A program made the position numbers and the translations under genes. A stretch of DNA of 64,000 nt, from NCBI GenBank assembly GCA_035606915.1, contig DATNDU010000112.1, positions 1-64,000 on the forward strand, in the 5' to 3' direction. Numbering within the stretch: position 1 is the stretch's first letter; every line of letters starts with the position of its first letter. Shown here piece after piece: positions 53,727 through 62,665 of this stretch. Origin of the DNA: Roseiarcus sp035606915 (GTDB lineage: Bacteria; Pseudomonadota; Alphaproteobacteria; Rhizobiales; Beijerinckiaceae). The notes below the pieces were generated by a model. It was not told the DNA's origin, did not search any database, and saw only the letters and a list, made by a program, of their open reading frames with translations.

Positions 53727-54179
53727 TCAGACTCCTGCCTGAAGTTCGGATTTGAGATTATGGCGGATGCGCTCCAGGCCTTTGCGCAAGCTAGCCAGGG
53801 TCTCGGGTTCGACGCCGGCCAGGGCGCTGCCCATCAGCGCCTCGCCGAGGCGGTTGAGGCGCTCCAGCGTCGGGCCGGCCTTTTCGGTGAGGAACAGCCG
53901 GTTGGCGCGCCGGTCCTGCACGTCGTCGCGCCGCTCGACCAGACCGGCCGCAGTCAGCTTGTCGATGAGCCGGGCGAGCGTGATCGGCGCCAGATCAAGC
54001 TGGTCGGCGAGTTCCGACTGGTTGACGCCTTCGCAGCGCTGAAGTTTGACCAGCACCGACCATTGGGCGCGCGTCATGTTGAGTTCGCGGGCGCGCTGAT
54101 CGGCGAGGGTGCGCAGCATGCGCGACACATCGTGCAGCGCAAAGCCGATCTCGCGTTCTGGGGAGTAGGCACGGGGCAT
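53727..54179 (-). CDS. MarR-family regulator of the emr operon
   Basis: A 150-residue winged-helix repressor (RAQWSVLVKLQRCEGVNQSE, ITLARLIDKLTAAGLVERRD). It is the first gene of marR-emrA-emrB on the minus strand. A 26-bp dyad lies 13-38 bp upstream of its start, which suits autoregulation with derepression by the exported compound, as for E. coli EmrR. Confidence 0.9.
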   Translation of the reverse strand: MPRAYSPEREIGFALHDVSRMLRTLADQRARELNMTRAQWSVLVKLQRCEGVNQSELADQLDLAPITLARLIDKLTAAGLVERRDDVQDRRANRLFLTEKAGPTLERLNRLGEALMGSALAGVEPETLASLRKGLERIRHNLKSELQAGV

Positions 54180-54191
54180 CGTCTTAGGGGG

Positions 54192-54217
54192 CTTATGATA
54201 TGCTAGCTTATAATAAG
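54192..54217. promoter_or_regulatory. Candidate MarR operator
   Basis: Inverted repeat CTTATGATA-TGCTAGCT-TATAATAAG with 8 of 9 arm positions matching. It is AT-rich in a GC-rich context and lies just upstream of the marR start (54179). It also contains TATAAT-like sequence, so binding would block the promoter. Confidence 0.65.
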
Positions 54218-54760
54218 TGAGTCAGATTTGCGCAAGCAGATTGCGAAAATAGATGGCGAAAATACGCGGCGGCGGGTTAGGCGGGAAATGCGGCGAGGCT
54301 TTGAGATAAGTTGGAGATAAGTTGAGTTGACAGCTTTGCGACAAAGGCGCACGCTTGCCAAGTCGCGCGGATCGCTCAGGTTTCCTGGGCGTCAGGCGCG
54401 GCAGGGGGCGGCTTAGCAGCCGCTGCGAAAATGGAGGCGCCATGACTCCACCCTGGCAGGATTGACCCCCGGAGGGGTCAAGTATCGACGCCCGGCCTCT
54501 TTCCCGGTGAGACGTGACCGGCGGGACGTTCGGGCGCTCTACAACAAAACAAGCTCTGCGCCACGTCGGTGCGCTTTGGCCAAGCGAGCCGGCTAGGCAT
54601 CCAAGTCTCCATTGAGAACCTGATTTCCGCGACAGGCCCTCGGGCGCGGCGGAAAACCCTAGGACCCCGTTGTCGCTCTTATGCGCCGGGGTCCGCCTCG
54701 TTTAAACGCCGAAAAGCGTTCAGGCGCCGAAAAGCCGAAGTTCAGCCTCATGCCGGCGCG
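54218..54760. other. Gene-free stretch with two perfect hairpins
   Basis: No supported reading frame. There are two clear hairpins: TGACCCC-CGGA-GGGGTCA (54463-54480) and GGACCCCG / CGGGGTCC with a 17-base loop (54662-54694). Neither is followed by a T run. The stretch holds the promoter of the alpha/beta hydrolase gene. It could contain an RNA gene or remnants of a mobile element, but no known RNA family was recognised. Confidence 0.35.
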
Positions 54761-55762
54761 ATGAAACGAATCGCCGCCGCTCTCGCCTTCGCTCTCTCCC
54801 CCGTCGCCGCCTCGGCCGCGCCCCCGCTTTACGGGAGCGAACTTCAGGGCTTCGCCTACCCTTACCCGGTGCGCGACTTCGCCTTCGAATCGCAGGGCGA
54901 ATCGCTGGCCATGCGCTACATGGACGTCGCCGCGGCCAAACCCAATGGCGCGACCGTGGTGCTGCTGCACGGCAAGAATTTCTGCTCGGCGACCTGGGAG
55001 CGCCAGATCGCGGATTTGAGCCAAGCCGGCTATCGCGTCATCGCGCCGGACCAGATCGGCTTTTGCAAGTCGAGCAAGCCGACGCATTATCAATTCAGCT
55101 TCCAGCAGCTCGCGCATAACACCCACGCGCTGCTGCAATCGCTCGGCGTCGCGCGCGCCGTCATTGTCGGCCATTCCACCGGCGGCATGCTGGCGATTCG
55201 CTACGCGCTGATGTTCCCCAAGGACACCGAGGCGCTGGCGCTCGTCAATCCGATCGGGCTGGAGGACTGGAAGGCGCTCGGCGTGCCCTCGCCGACGATC
55301 GACCAATGGCGGACGCGCGAGGCGGCGCTGACCGCCGACAAGATCCGCGCCTACGAGAAATCGACCTATTACGCCGGCCACTGGGCGCCGGCTTACGAAC
55401 GCTGGGTCGACATGCTGGCGGGTCTCGCCCAGGGGCAGGGCCATGAGATCTTCGCCGACGTCACGGCGCGCATCGACGACATGATCTTCACCCAGCCGGT
55501 GGTCTACGAGTTGCCGCTCATCAGGGTTCCGACGCTGCTGTTGATCGGCATGAAGGACAACACCGCCCCGGCCAAAGCCTTCGCGCCGCCGGACGTGCGT
55601 GCGCGGCTCGGCCATTACGCGGAATTGGCGGTGAAGACCCAGGCGGCGATTCCCGGCGCGACGCTGGTCGAATTCCCCGACGACGGCCACGCGCCGCAGA
55701 TCCAGGAGCCGGACAAGTTCGACGCGGCGCTGGTGGCGGGGCTGGCGCGGCTGCGGCGTTAG
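54761..55762 (+). CDS. Exported alpha/beta hydrolase
   Basis: A 333-residue hydrolase with a signal peptide (ending SAAPPLYG, cleavage near residue 20). The nucleophile elbow is VGHSTGGM, the acid is in LIGMKDNTAP, and the histidine is in DDGHAPQIQ. The oxyanion region is LLHGKNF. Likely a periplasmic esterase; the substrate is unknown. The start is ATG 54761, where the signal peptide begins; the longer frame to 54569 is not supported. Its stop overlaps ispDF by 4 bp in convergent orientation. Confidence 0.88.
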   Translation: MKRIAAALAFALSPVAASAAPPLYGSELQGFAYPYPVRDFAFESQGESLAMRYMDVAAAKPNGATVVLLHGKNFCSATWERQIADLSQAGYRVIAPDQIGFCKSSKPTHYQFSFQQLAHNTHALLQSLGVARAVIVGHSTGGMLAIRYALMFPKDTEALALVNPIGLEDWKALGVPSPTIDQWRTREAALTADKIRAYEKSTYYAGHWAPAYERWVDMLAGLAQGQGHEIFADVTARIDDMIFTQPVVYELPLIRVPTLLLIGMKDNTAPAKAFAPPDVRARLGHYAELAVKTQAAIPGATLVEFPDDGHAPQIQEPDKFDAALVAGLARLRR

Positions 55763-56928
55763 ACTTCGGGCAGCCTGACCGTCGCCAGCGCCATGCAGGC
55801 GACGCCTTCGCGGCGGCCGACGAAGCCGAGTTGTTCCGCCGTCGTCGCCTTCACCCCGACGCGGTCGATGCCGATCCCGGCGATCTCGGCGATGCGCGCC
55901 CGCATCGCCTCGCGATGCGGGCCGACGCGCGGCGCCTCGCAGACCAAATTCACGTCGAGATGCGCGATGGCGCCGCCCCGTGCCCTGACGCGCGCGGCCG
56001 CATGTTCGAGGAAGATCGACGACGGCGCGCCGCGCCATTTTTCTTCCGAGGGCGGGAAGTGGAAGCCGATGTCGCCGTCGCCGAGCGCGCCATAGATGGC
56101 GTCGCAGAGCGCGTGCAGCACCACGTCGGCGTCGGAATGTCCGGTCAGCTTGTGGTCGTGCGGGATGCGCACGCCGCCGAGCCAGACCGCGTCGCCCTCC
56201 GCAAAGGCATGCACGTCAAACCCCTGGCCGACACGCACGTCGGTCAGCGCCGGCGCCAGACGCTCGCTGGCGGCCTTGAGATCGCTCATCGTCGTCACCT
56301 TGAAGTTGGCGGGATCGCCTTCGAACACATGCACGGCATGGCCGGCGGCCTCCGCTACGGCAGCGTCGTCGGTCAAGTCGGGGCGCGCCGCCGCGCGATG
56401 GGCGGAAAGGATGAGGGCGAAACGGAACGCCTGCGGCGTCTGCACGGCGCGCAAGGCGGCGCGGTCGGGCGAGGCGACGATGCGGTCGCCCGCGACCTGC
56501 TTGACCGTGTCGGTGACCGCTGTGGCGGGCGCGGCCGCGCCGTAGCGCTCGGCCGCCGCAATGGCGCGCGCGACCAGCGCCGCCGAGACGAACGGCCGCG
56601 CGCCGTCGTGGATCAGCACGATGTCGGGCCCGTAGCGCGCCAGCGCCTCCAGCCCGTTGCGGACGCTGGCCTGCCTGGTGTCGCCGCCGGTAGCCGGGGG
56701 CAGGGCGAGCGCGGCGGCGGCCGGGCTGCGGGCGAGGGCGGCGTCATAAAGCGGCCGGTCATCGGGATGGATGACGACGCAGAGGCCCGTCAGACCAGGC
56801 GCGGCGGCGAGCGCGTCGAGAGTGTGGCTCAGCAGCGGCGCGCCGGCGCAATCGAGCCATTGCTTCGGCGTCGGGCCGCCGAAGCGCAGGCCCCGGCCGG
56901 CGGCCACTACCAACACATGAGCTTTCAT
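55759..56928 (-). CDS. ispDF: Bifunctional IspD/IspF enzyme
   Basis: A 389-residue fusion of two MEP-pathway enzymes. Residues 1 to about 228 are 2-C-methyl-D-erythritol 4-phosphate cytidylyltransferase (VVAAGRGLRFGG at the start, VLIHDGARPFV). Residues about 232-389 are MECDP synthase (VGQGFDVHAF with the metal Asp/His, then LTGHSDADVVLHALCDA). Both active-site sets look intact. The ispD-ispF fusion is common in Alphaproteobacteria. Confidence 0.96.
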   Translation of the reverse strand: MKAHVLVVAAGRGLRFGGPTPKQWLDCAGAPLLSHTLDALAAAPGLTGLCVVIHPDDRPLYDAALARSPAAAALALPPATGGDTRQASVRNGLEALARYGPDIVLIHDGARPFVSAALVARAIAAAERYGAAAPATAVTDTVKQVAGDRIVASPDRAALRAVQTPQAFRFALILSAHRAAARPDLTDDAAVAEAAGHAVHVFEGDPANFKVTTMSDLKAASERLAPALTDVRVGQGFDVHAFAEGDAVWLGGVRIPHDHKLTGHSDADVVLHALCDAIYGALGDGDIGFHFPPSEEKWRGAPSSIFLEHAAARVRARGGAIAHLDVNLVCEAPRVGPHREAMRARIAEIAGIGIDRVGVKATTAEQLGFVGRREGVACMALATVRLPEV

Positions 56929-56964
56929 GCCCGCCCCTTAGCGGCAGGCGCGCAAGCGAACAAG

Positions 56965-57066
56965 TCAGCCCCCGAACGCGCTCGCGAGGCAGCCGATCAT
57001 CGCGACGAAGGCGCAGACGGCGCCGAGCTCCAGGACGTCGAAGAAAAGGCCGCGCGCGAGCTGCAT
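56965..57066 (-). CDS. Candidate 33-residue membrane protein
   Basis: Small frame beginning MQLARGLFFDVLEL, then a hydrophobic helix (GAVCAFVAMIGCLASAFGG) and a TGA stop. The ATG at 57066 has GGAGG 7-8 bases upstream (an in-frame ATG at 57078 is an alternative that includes the site in the protein). It lies 36 bp from the ispDF start on the same strand. Composition and a clear single membrane segment support a real small protein. Confidence 0.5.
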   Translation of the reverse strand: MQLARGLFFDVLELGAVCAFVAMIGCLASAFGG

Positions 57067-57482
57067 GACTGCCTCCATATGATCCCTATAAGTTCATGAT
57101 ATGTTCTTATCCTCGCGTAATCAACAGGTTTTCCACAGCTTTTGCGGGAAGGTTAACAAACGTTAAACCGCCGCGCGTAAGAGCCCGATTCAAAAGTTTC
57201 GCAAGCTTGGCAACGGGTAGACCCAAGGCAAAAGCATGCCGAGATCGGCTCGGTTATGCGAACACCAGGCTTTCCCATGCGGCGCCACGCTTCTTCGATC
57301 TCTACGGAGGAGCGCCGCGCTTTACAACATGCTGATATTGCGCAACCTCTTTTCAATCGAGCTCTAATAAGAGCGCGATTGCAAACCGCGTTTGGACGTG
57401 CTTCGTTACAGCGTCCGTGTGGCTTCTCGATCGCAAAAACAATATTCCGCCGTTGTGGTTTTCTCACCTACGGAGGTGCTCC
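57067..57482. other. Gene-free leader region of the secreted-protein gene
   Basis: Composition changes from GC-rich to AT-rich across this stretch. CTACGGAGG occurs twice (about 57300 and 57469), the second as the ribosome site of the next gene. A small hairpin GCTCT-AATA-AGAGC is at about 57360-57373. Open frames here lack codon bias. Confidence 0.35.
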
Positions 57483-58478
57483 ATGACAAGCAACTACGCT
57501 GCGATATCGGCCATCGCGCTGATAACTATCTCCTTGAGTATGCACAAATCCGCTGCTCAGGCACTGACAGGAAATACGTTGAACGTGACCGGCCCAGCCG
57601 CCGCGATGGGTGGAACTAATGCGATACTCGGTATTACAGGACCTACGGCCGCAACAGGCTCCGCCGCTCCGCACGCGCTTCTGTCCGAGACCTCTGTATC
57701 TGGTACGGACAATACCAACGCAATCGTCGGTATAAACACCCTGGATATAAATAACGATACATTGGCTAAGCCAAGCGGTATAATGTTTGGAACGTCGATA
57801 AACTATAATCTTGGTGGAAATTCATCGTTTTCGGGCTCGCGTGGTGGTTTGCTTATCAACATGCAACAAGTTGGTTCGGTCACACAAAACGGTACCTTAG
57901 AAGGGATCCAAAGTTCGGTAGGAATGAGTGCCTCGTGGGGTGGAACAGGTACCACCCCTTCAACTGCAAAAGGATCAGCTACAACTCTGAATCCTGTATT
58001 GCATTTCCAGCATGGATACGTAAACGGTCTCGGGGGCTCCGGGGAGGAAGTCGATATTATCACCGATGCAGGCAGTACTTTTGTGAACAGGGGTGGGATA
58101 AGCGTTGTTGAAGAATCTCCGATTGTTGTCCAGGGAGCCTACGGAGACGCTGGATTTCGCCTTAATATGCAGATGGCGCCCGGACCGGGGTCGGGTTGGG
58201 CGACCGGATTCGGATTCGGCGATTATGAGAGTTACTTTCCGATAGCGACGGATGGGAACATAATGGGTGTGCCCACCAACGCGCTTCAACCAGCTGCGAC
58301 GGTGGCCAACGCATTTTATTTTCCACAGATCGCAGTGACTGGGTATATACTTGATTTCCCAAATTTCAAGGTAAGTGGCGGTGGCGGGATAACGGTTGCG
58401 GGCAGCACCGGAGTTTCGTGTAGCGGTCCACCTTCCAGCGGTTTTCAAGTTGTCAATGGCATCGTAACTCACTGCTGA
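57483..58478 (+). CDS. Secreted Gly/Ser/Thr-rich protein of unknown function
   Basis: A 331-residue protein with a signal peptide (MTSNYAAISAIALITISLSM, cleavage after AAQA near residue 27). The mature part is rich in Gly, Ser, Thr and Asn. It has a short internal duplication (VTGPAAAMGGTN / ITGPTAATGSAA) and ends in SCSGPPSSGFQVVNGIVTHC, an ending I associate with tail-fibre-like proteins in alphaproteobacterial prophages (from memory, unverified). No phage gene is nearby. The start at 57483 has GGAGG, which also forms a small hairpin CACCT-ACGG-AGGTG (57465-57478). Base composition is AT-rich compared with both neighbours. The function is unknown. Confidence 0.6.
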   Translation: MTSNYAAISAIALITISLSMHKSAAQALTGNTLNVTGPAAAMGGTNAILGITGPTAATGSAAPHALLSETSVSGTDNTNAIVGINTLDINNDTLAKPSGIMFGTSINYNLGGNSSFSGSRGGLLINMQQVGSVTQNGTLEGIQSSVGMSASWGGTGTTPSTAKGSATTLNPVLHFQHGYVNGLGGSGEEVDIITDAGSTFVNRGGISVVEESPIVVQGAYGDAGFRLNMQMAPGPGSGWATGFGFGDYESYFPIATDGNIMGVPTNALQPAATVANAFYFPQIAVTGYILDFPNFKVSGGGGITVAGSTGVSCSGPPSSGFQVVNGIVTHC

Positions 58479-58674
58479 GGGTTATAGGATTTGCAGGCAT
58501 GAGACTTTGACGCGCGGCAGAACGAGGCTCACCCCTGAGTCCCGATCGGCGCTCGCGCTATCCGATCAAGTTTTTCGATATCTGCTGAAAAGAACTCCGA
58601 CACAGATACCGCTAGAGGCGCGGTGGCTCAGCGAGTGCTTGAAGTCAAATCCGGTGCAGTGAAGGCGGTGTTTG

Positions 58675-59418
58675 ATGACGACGAAACCCATCATGTCTCG
58701 CGAGCAAGCGAAGTCACTGACGGCCGGATCGGCGGAGCATTATACTTCGTATGTCGGCCCCCCTGCAATGTACGATTTCATGGGTGCGACGCAATTCCGG
58801 CTTCTGACTACACTCGGATTGCGAGAGACGCATCGGCTGCTGGATTTTGGTTGTGGGTCGCTGCGGGCCGGGCGCCTACTTATCCCCTACCTGCTGCCCG
58901 GTCACTACTACGGCGTTGAGCCAAATCTTTGGTTGATCGAGGAAGCAATTCGAAACGAGGTTGGAATAGATCAGGTTCGAATTAAGCAGCCGACGTTCAG
59001 TACCAATGCGGATTTCGCGGTAGATCATTTTGGTGTCAAATTCGATTACATCGTGGCGCAATCCGTATTTTCTCATGCGGGGCGCGATCTGATAACCACA
59101 ACGTTGAGAAATTTCAAGAATGTGCTCGTTCCTAATGGAATGATTGCTGCGACGTTCGGAAACGTAGATACCAGACCCTCTGGTAAGGAATTCGAGGGTT
59201 CTGGTTGGGTTTATCCGGGAGTCGTCGATTTCAAGACAGAAACCGTTTTGTCGCTTATTCGAGACGCTGGTCTTATGGGTGCGTTAATACCGTGGTTCCA
59301 TCCACACAATCAGAGATGGTACATCATGGCGCACAATATTGATCGGCTTCCCTCGCCTGCAAAATATCCCCACCTTTCCGGCGCGGTTTTGAACACGGAA
59401 ATTCCCGGCAGCACTTGA
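58675..59418 (+). CDS. Class I SAM-dependent methyltransferase
   Basis: A 247-residue methyltransferase with motif I LLDFGCGSLRAGR (about residue 57), an acidic motif II near YYGVEPN, FDYIVAQSVFSHAG and a late LVPNGMIAATFG. This group is often found in glycan or natural-product loci. The start ATG at 58675 has AAGG upstream. It lies 197 bp after the secreted-protein gene on the same strand and shares its AT-rich composition, so the two may have arrived together. Confidence 0.8.
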   Translation: MTTKPIMSREQAKSLTAGSAEHYTSYVGPPAMYDFMGATQFRLLTTLGLRETHRLLDFGCGSLRAGRLLIPYLLPGHYYGVEPNLWLIEEAIRNEVGIDQVRIKQPTFSTNADFAVDHFGVKFDYIVAQSVFSHAGRDLITTTLRNFKNVLVPNGMIAATFGNVDTRPSGKEFEGSGWVYPGVVDFKTETVLSLIRDAGLMGALIPWFHPHNQRWYIMAHNIDRLPSPAKYPHLSGAVLNTEIPGST

Positions 59419-59668
59419 CCCCGGAAGCGCCGCGCTTGGGCGTGAGTCCTTCCGGCGGCGGGGTTGCGGTGCGCAGTTGCCGCTGCCAAAGCGCAAAAAT
59501 CGCCGCGTTCATGCCGCTCGCACGGACGCGCCTTCGGCGTCCGTCCCCCCGACGCAATGGAGCGGTTCAAACGTCGACCCCTGATGCGCCGTGACGGGTG
59601 CGCAAATCAAAGCTTGCGCCGGCGCGGCGGTGCGCCCAGTTTTGCCGCAGCGCAACAGAGGATCGCTT

Positions 59669-60619
59669 ATGTCGCTACGTCGTCTCGGCCGCACCGATTT
59701 GCAGATTCCTCCGCTGGTGTTCGGCGGCAATGTGTTCGGCTGGACGGCCGACAAGGCGCGCTCCTTCGCGCTGCTCGACCGCCTCGCCGAGGCCGGCCTC
59801 AGCACGATCGATACCGCCGACATCTATTCGCACTGGGCGCCCGGCAACCAGGGCGGCGAATCCGAGACGATCATCGGCGAATGGCTCGCCAAATCCGGCA
59901 AGCGCGCCTCGACGCTCGTCATCACCAAGGTCGGCGGCCCCGGCGGGCGCAAATTTGGGCTGACGCCCGATTATATCGCCAAGGCCTGCGAGGCATCGCT
60001 GAAACGGCTCGGCGTCGAGACCATCGACCTCTATCTTTCGCATTTCCCCGATCCCGACACGCCCTACGAGGATACGCTGGCCGCCTTCGAGCGGCTGAAA
60101 AAGGCCGGCAAGATCCGCTGGTTCGGCGCCTCCAACCTCGACGCCGGGCAGTTCCGCGCCGCGCTCGACGCCGCCAAGGCCGCCGGCCTGCCGCGCTACG
60201 AGGCGCTGCAACCGGAATACAATCTCTACGACCGTTCGAGCTTCGACGGCCCGTTGCGCGATCTCTGCATGGCTGAGCAGATCGGGGTCATCACCTATTT
60301 CAGTCTCGCCAAGGGCTTCCTCAGCGGCAAATACCGCAGCGAGGCCGATCTCGGCCAAAGCCCGCGCGGGCAGGGGGTGAAGGCCTATCTCAATCCGCGC
60401 GGTCTGCGCATCCTCGCCGCCCTCGACGCCGTCGCCAAAACGCACGCGGCGGCGCCGGCCGAGGTGGCGCTCGCCTGGCTGATGCGGCGCGACGGCGTCA
60501 CGGCGCCGATCGCCAGCGCCACGACGCTGGCGCAACTCGAAAGCCTCATCAAAGCCGCAACGCTATCGCTGAGCGCGAGCGACGTTGATAGACTGGATAA
60601 GGCCAGCGCGCCGGGCTGA
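59669..60619 (+). CDS. Aldo/keto reductase
   Basis: A 316-residue NADPH-dependent TIM-barrel oxidoreductase. The catalytic set is Asp and Tyr in TADIYSHW, Lys in VITKVGG and His in YLSHFPDPDTP; the cofactor region is near the C-terminus (APIASATTLAQLESL). The start ATG at 59669 follows GAGGA. A hairpin ACGGACGC/GCGTCCGT (59521-59543) lies in the 250-bp gap before it and may end the upstream methyltransferase message. The substrate is unknown. Confidence 0.9.
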   Translation: MSLRRLGRTDLQIPPLVFGGNVFGWTADKARSFALLDRLAEAGLSTIDTADIYSHWAPGNQGGESETIIGEWLAKSGKRASTLVITKVGGPGGRKFGLTPDYIAKACEASLKRLGVETIDLYLSHFPDPDTPYEDTLAAFERLKKAGKIRWFGASNLDAGQFRAALDAAKAAGLPRYEALQPEYNLYDRSSFDGPLRDLCMAEQIGVITYFSLAKGFLSGKYRSEADLGQSPRGQGVKAYLNPRGLRILAALDAVAKTHAAAPAEVALAWLMRRDGVTAPIASATTLAQLESLIKAATLSLSASDVDRLDKASAPG

Positions 60620-60681
60620 CAACGCGCGCTGGCGCAAGCGCCGGAACGGCGCATCGGCGGCGTGATCGCGGGGGGGCGGTG

Positions 60682-61164
60682 ATGAGGTGGGCGGCGTTTC
60701 TGGTGTTTTTGCTTATCGGCGCCGCCCCGGCGCGCGCCGATTGCGATCATTTCAAATGGAAGCTCGACCAGGAGAAGACCTGGTTCGCGCAGACGCCGAA
60801 GCTCGTCGAGGCCGGCGGCGCCATCGCCGGCGCTTCGGGCGCCTATGAAGTGACGCTGAAGCCCGAGAGCGCCGCTGGCTATGTGATCGCGCCGAAGACG
60901 CTGACGGCAGGCGCCTTCGGGGCCATCGTGCGCATCGCCGCGATCCCGAAACCCGGCCTCTATCAGGTAACGCTGTCGAGCGAGGCCTGGGTCGACGTGA
61001 TCCAGAACGGCGCCCGCGCCCGCACCCGCAATGTCTCGCGCCAGCGCGATTGCCCGAGCTTCAAGAAGAGCGTGCGCCTGCTGCTGTCGGCGGGGCCGGC
61101 GGTGGTGCAGTTCAGCGGCGTTGCGGCGCCCTCGATCGCCTTCGCGCTGGCGCCGGCGCCCTGA
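60682..61164 (+). CDS. Secreted protein of unknown function
   Basis: A 160-residue protein with a signal peptide (MRWAAFLVFLLIGAAPARA). The mature form has two cysteines (ADCDHF, RDCPSF) likely to be disulfide-bonded and strand-rich sequence (YEVTLKPES, LYQVTLSSEAW), resembling a beta-sandwich. The GTG at 60679 precedes the ATG 60682 used here. It lies 62 bp after the aldo/keto reductase on the same strand. Confidence 0.65.
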   Translation: MRWAAFLVFLLIGAAPARADCDHFKWKLDQEKTWFAQTPKLVEAGGAIAGASGAYEVTLKPESAAGYVIAPKTLTAGAFGAIVRIAAIPKPGLYQVTLSSEAWVDVIQNGARARTRNVSRQRDCPSFKKSVRLLLSAGPAVVQFSGVAAPSIAFALAPAP

Positions 61165-61166
61165 TC

Positions 61167-61730
61167 TCAATCGTCGTCGTCGATTACGGCCGGCGGTGGG
61201 GCTTTCACGCCGGCGCGCTGGCGGGCCAGCGCCAGGAAGGCGGCGGCTTCCTGCTCGTCGGCGTGGGCGCGGCTCGGCCACACCAGCGGCAGGCCGGCGT
61301 CGGGCCAGACGTAAATGAGCCCGGACACGGCCTCGACCTCCAACCCCTGCGCGAAAGTCCAGGCGCGATCGAGCCCGGCGCCGGTCAGCCGGAAGCCGGC
61401 GTCGTCGAGCGTCAGCCGGGCCGGGCCGGCGCGTCGCAGTTGCTGCGCCCAGGCGGTGGCGAGGCGGCGCGCGGCGAGAAAGCGCCGCCGCGTCCACAGC
61501 CGATAGATCATATAGGCGGCCGCCGAGGCGATGAGCGCGAGTTCGGCGGCGCGGCGGCTGACGAGCCCGGTCAATCCGAGAATGGCGGCAAACAGCACCA
61601 GAAGCAGAAACGCCGCCAGCGGCGCGAGATGACGGGTCAACAGCCCGCCGGCGAGCGACAGCCGCCAGGCGGCGCGGTCGCCGATGACCGCCGCCTCGGC
61701 CTCGGTGAGTTCAAAGACGAGCGGGGTCAT
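61167..61730 (-). CDS. Two-helix membrane protein of unknown function
   Basis: A 187-residue protein with two membrane helices (about residues 37-56 and 64-78) and a cytoplasmic C-terminal domain. The pattern FRLTGAGLDRAWTF ... IYVWPDAGLPLVWPSRA resembles YcxB-like proteins. The tail is acidic (VIDDDD). It overlaps the upstream bolA-like gene by 4 bp, so the pair is coupled. Confidence 0.6.
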   Translation of the reverse strand: MTPLVFELTEAEAAVIGDRAAWRLSLAGGLLTRHLAPLAAFLLLVLFAAILGLTGLVSRRAAELALIASAAAYMIYRLWTRRRFLAARRLATAWAQQLRRAGPARLTLDDAGFRLTGAGLDRAWTFAQGLEVEAVSGLIYVWPDAGLPLVWPSRAHADEQEAAAFLALARQRAGVKAPPPAVIDDDD

Positions 61731-61996
61731 GGCTCGTCGGGGGCGCGCGCGTCGATGCTCAGGGCGTGTACGCGCTCGGCGATCTCCTTGGCGAGCGCAT
61801 CATAGACCAACCGGTGGCGCTGCACGCGCGAGCGGCCGGCGAAGGCGGCGCTGACGATGACGATGCGGTAATGCGTCTCCCCGCCCGGCTGCGACCCGGC
61901 GTGCCCGGCGTGCAGCGCCGATTCGTCGATGACATCGAGCCGCGTCGGCGCCAGCGCCTCGACGAGCCGCGCCTCGATCCGCTGCTGCATGTTCAT
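61727..61996 (-). CDS. BolA-family protein
   Basis: An 89-residue BolA-like protein. The FAGRSRVQRHRLVYDAL segment (about residues 52-68) is the family signature, and a conserved histidine is in ESALHAGH. BolA proteins pair with monothiol glutaredoxins in Fe-S handling and also act in cell-shape/stress control. The start ATG at 61996 is chosen at the family N-terminus (MNMQQRIEARL). Confidence 0.88.
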   Translation of the reverse strand: MNMQQRIEARLVEALAPTRLDVIDESALHAGHAGSQPGGETHYRIVIVSAAFAGRSRVQRHRLVYDALAKEIAERVHALSIDARAPDEP

Positions 61997-62167
61997 GGGG
62001 TCTGTCTCCGCTGGCTTTGCTCTCGGATATAGGGCCCCGAGGCGCGCCGCAAATGGCGCCGCGCCGCCGCTTGCATTTCCCGGCGAAGTGGCCATATCGA
62101 CAAAAATTGAACTTTTCCCTGTTTGCGGCGTACAATGCGGACAGGCCGCGGATTTGGGAGATCGGGC

Positions 62168-62479
62168 ATGGATGCGCAGGGATGCAGCGATTCCATCAGG
62201 GTCGCAATCGCTTCGCTGGTGAAGCTCATCAATCTGCTCGGCGCGGAGATGCTGGTCGGCCAGCATCGCGACGACGTCGACGCCTTCGAGCGCAGCGTGC
62301 GCGCTAAGCTCTATGCGCATCTCGAGGGCGTGTCGCCGGAAGAGACCGCCGCTGGCGTCGCGCTGGCGCATTCGCTGATCGAACCGGTGCTCGCCGACTT
62401 GCGCGAGCGCGTGCGCCGCGCCCAAGCGGCGCCGCCGCCTTTCGCGCTTCCTGACGCCTCAAACCAGCGCCTGCACTGA
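62168..62479 (+). CDS. Small helical protein of unknown function
   Basis: A 103-residue soluble protein of alternating helices (IRVAIASLVKLINLLG, DAFERSVRAKLYAHLEG). The start ATG at 62168 has GGGAG 7 bases upstream. It is divergent from bolA. No family was recognised. Confidence 0.5.
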   Translation: MDAQGCSDSIRVAIASLVKLINLLGAEMLVGQHRDDVDAFERSVRAKLYAHLEGVSPEETAAGVALAHSLIEPVLADLRERVRRAQAAPPPFALPDASNQRLH

Positions 62480-62665
62480 CGCGGCGGGGCCGCGCGCGCC
62501 TGCTCGGCCTTTTCGCTTGCTTGCCGACGCCGATAACGGGGCTCAGGCGGTGAGCGCGCGCATTGTCGGCGACGGCAATGCTTGTGGGCTTGGCTCCGCA
62601 ACACCAGATATCGTCATCCCGCCGACCAGACGCCGCTCGGAACACCAGCGGCAAGAGGAGCCAGC

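Noticed and set aside
58615..58675. tRNA-like string around GTGGCTCAG and GTCAAATCC
   Set aside because: The arms do not fold into a cloverleaf and there is no acceptor stem.
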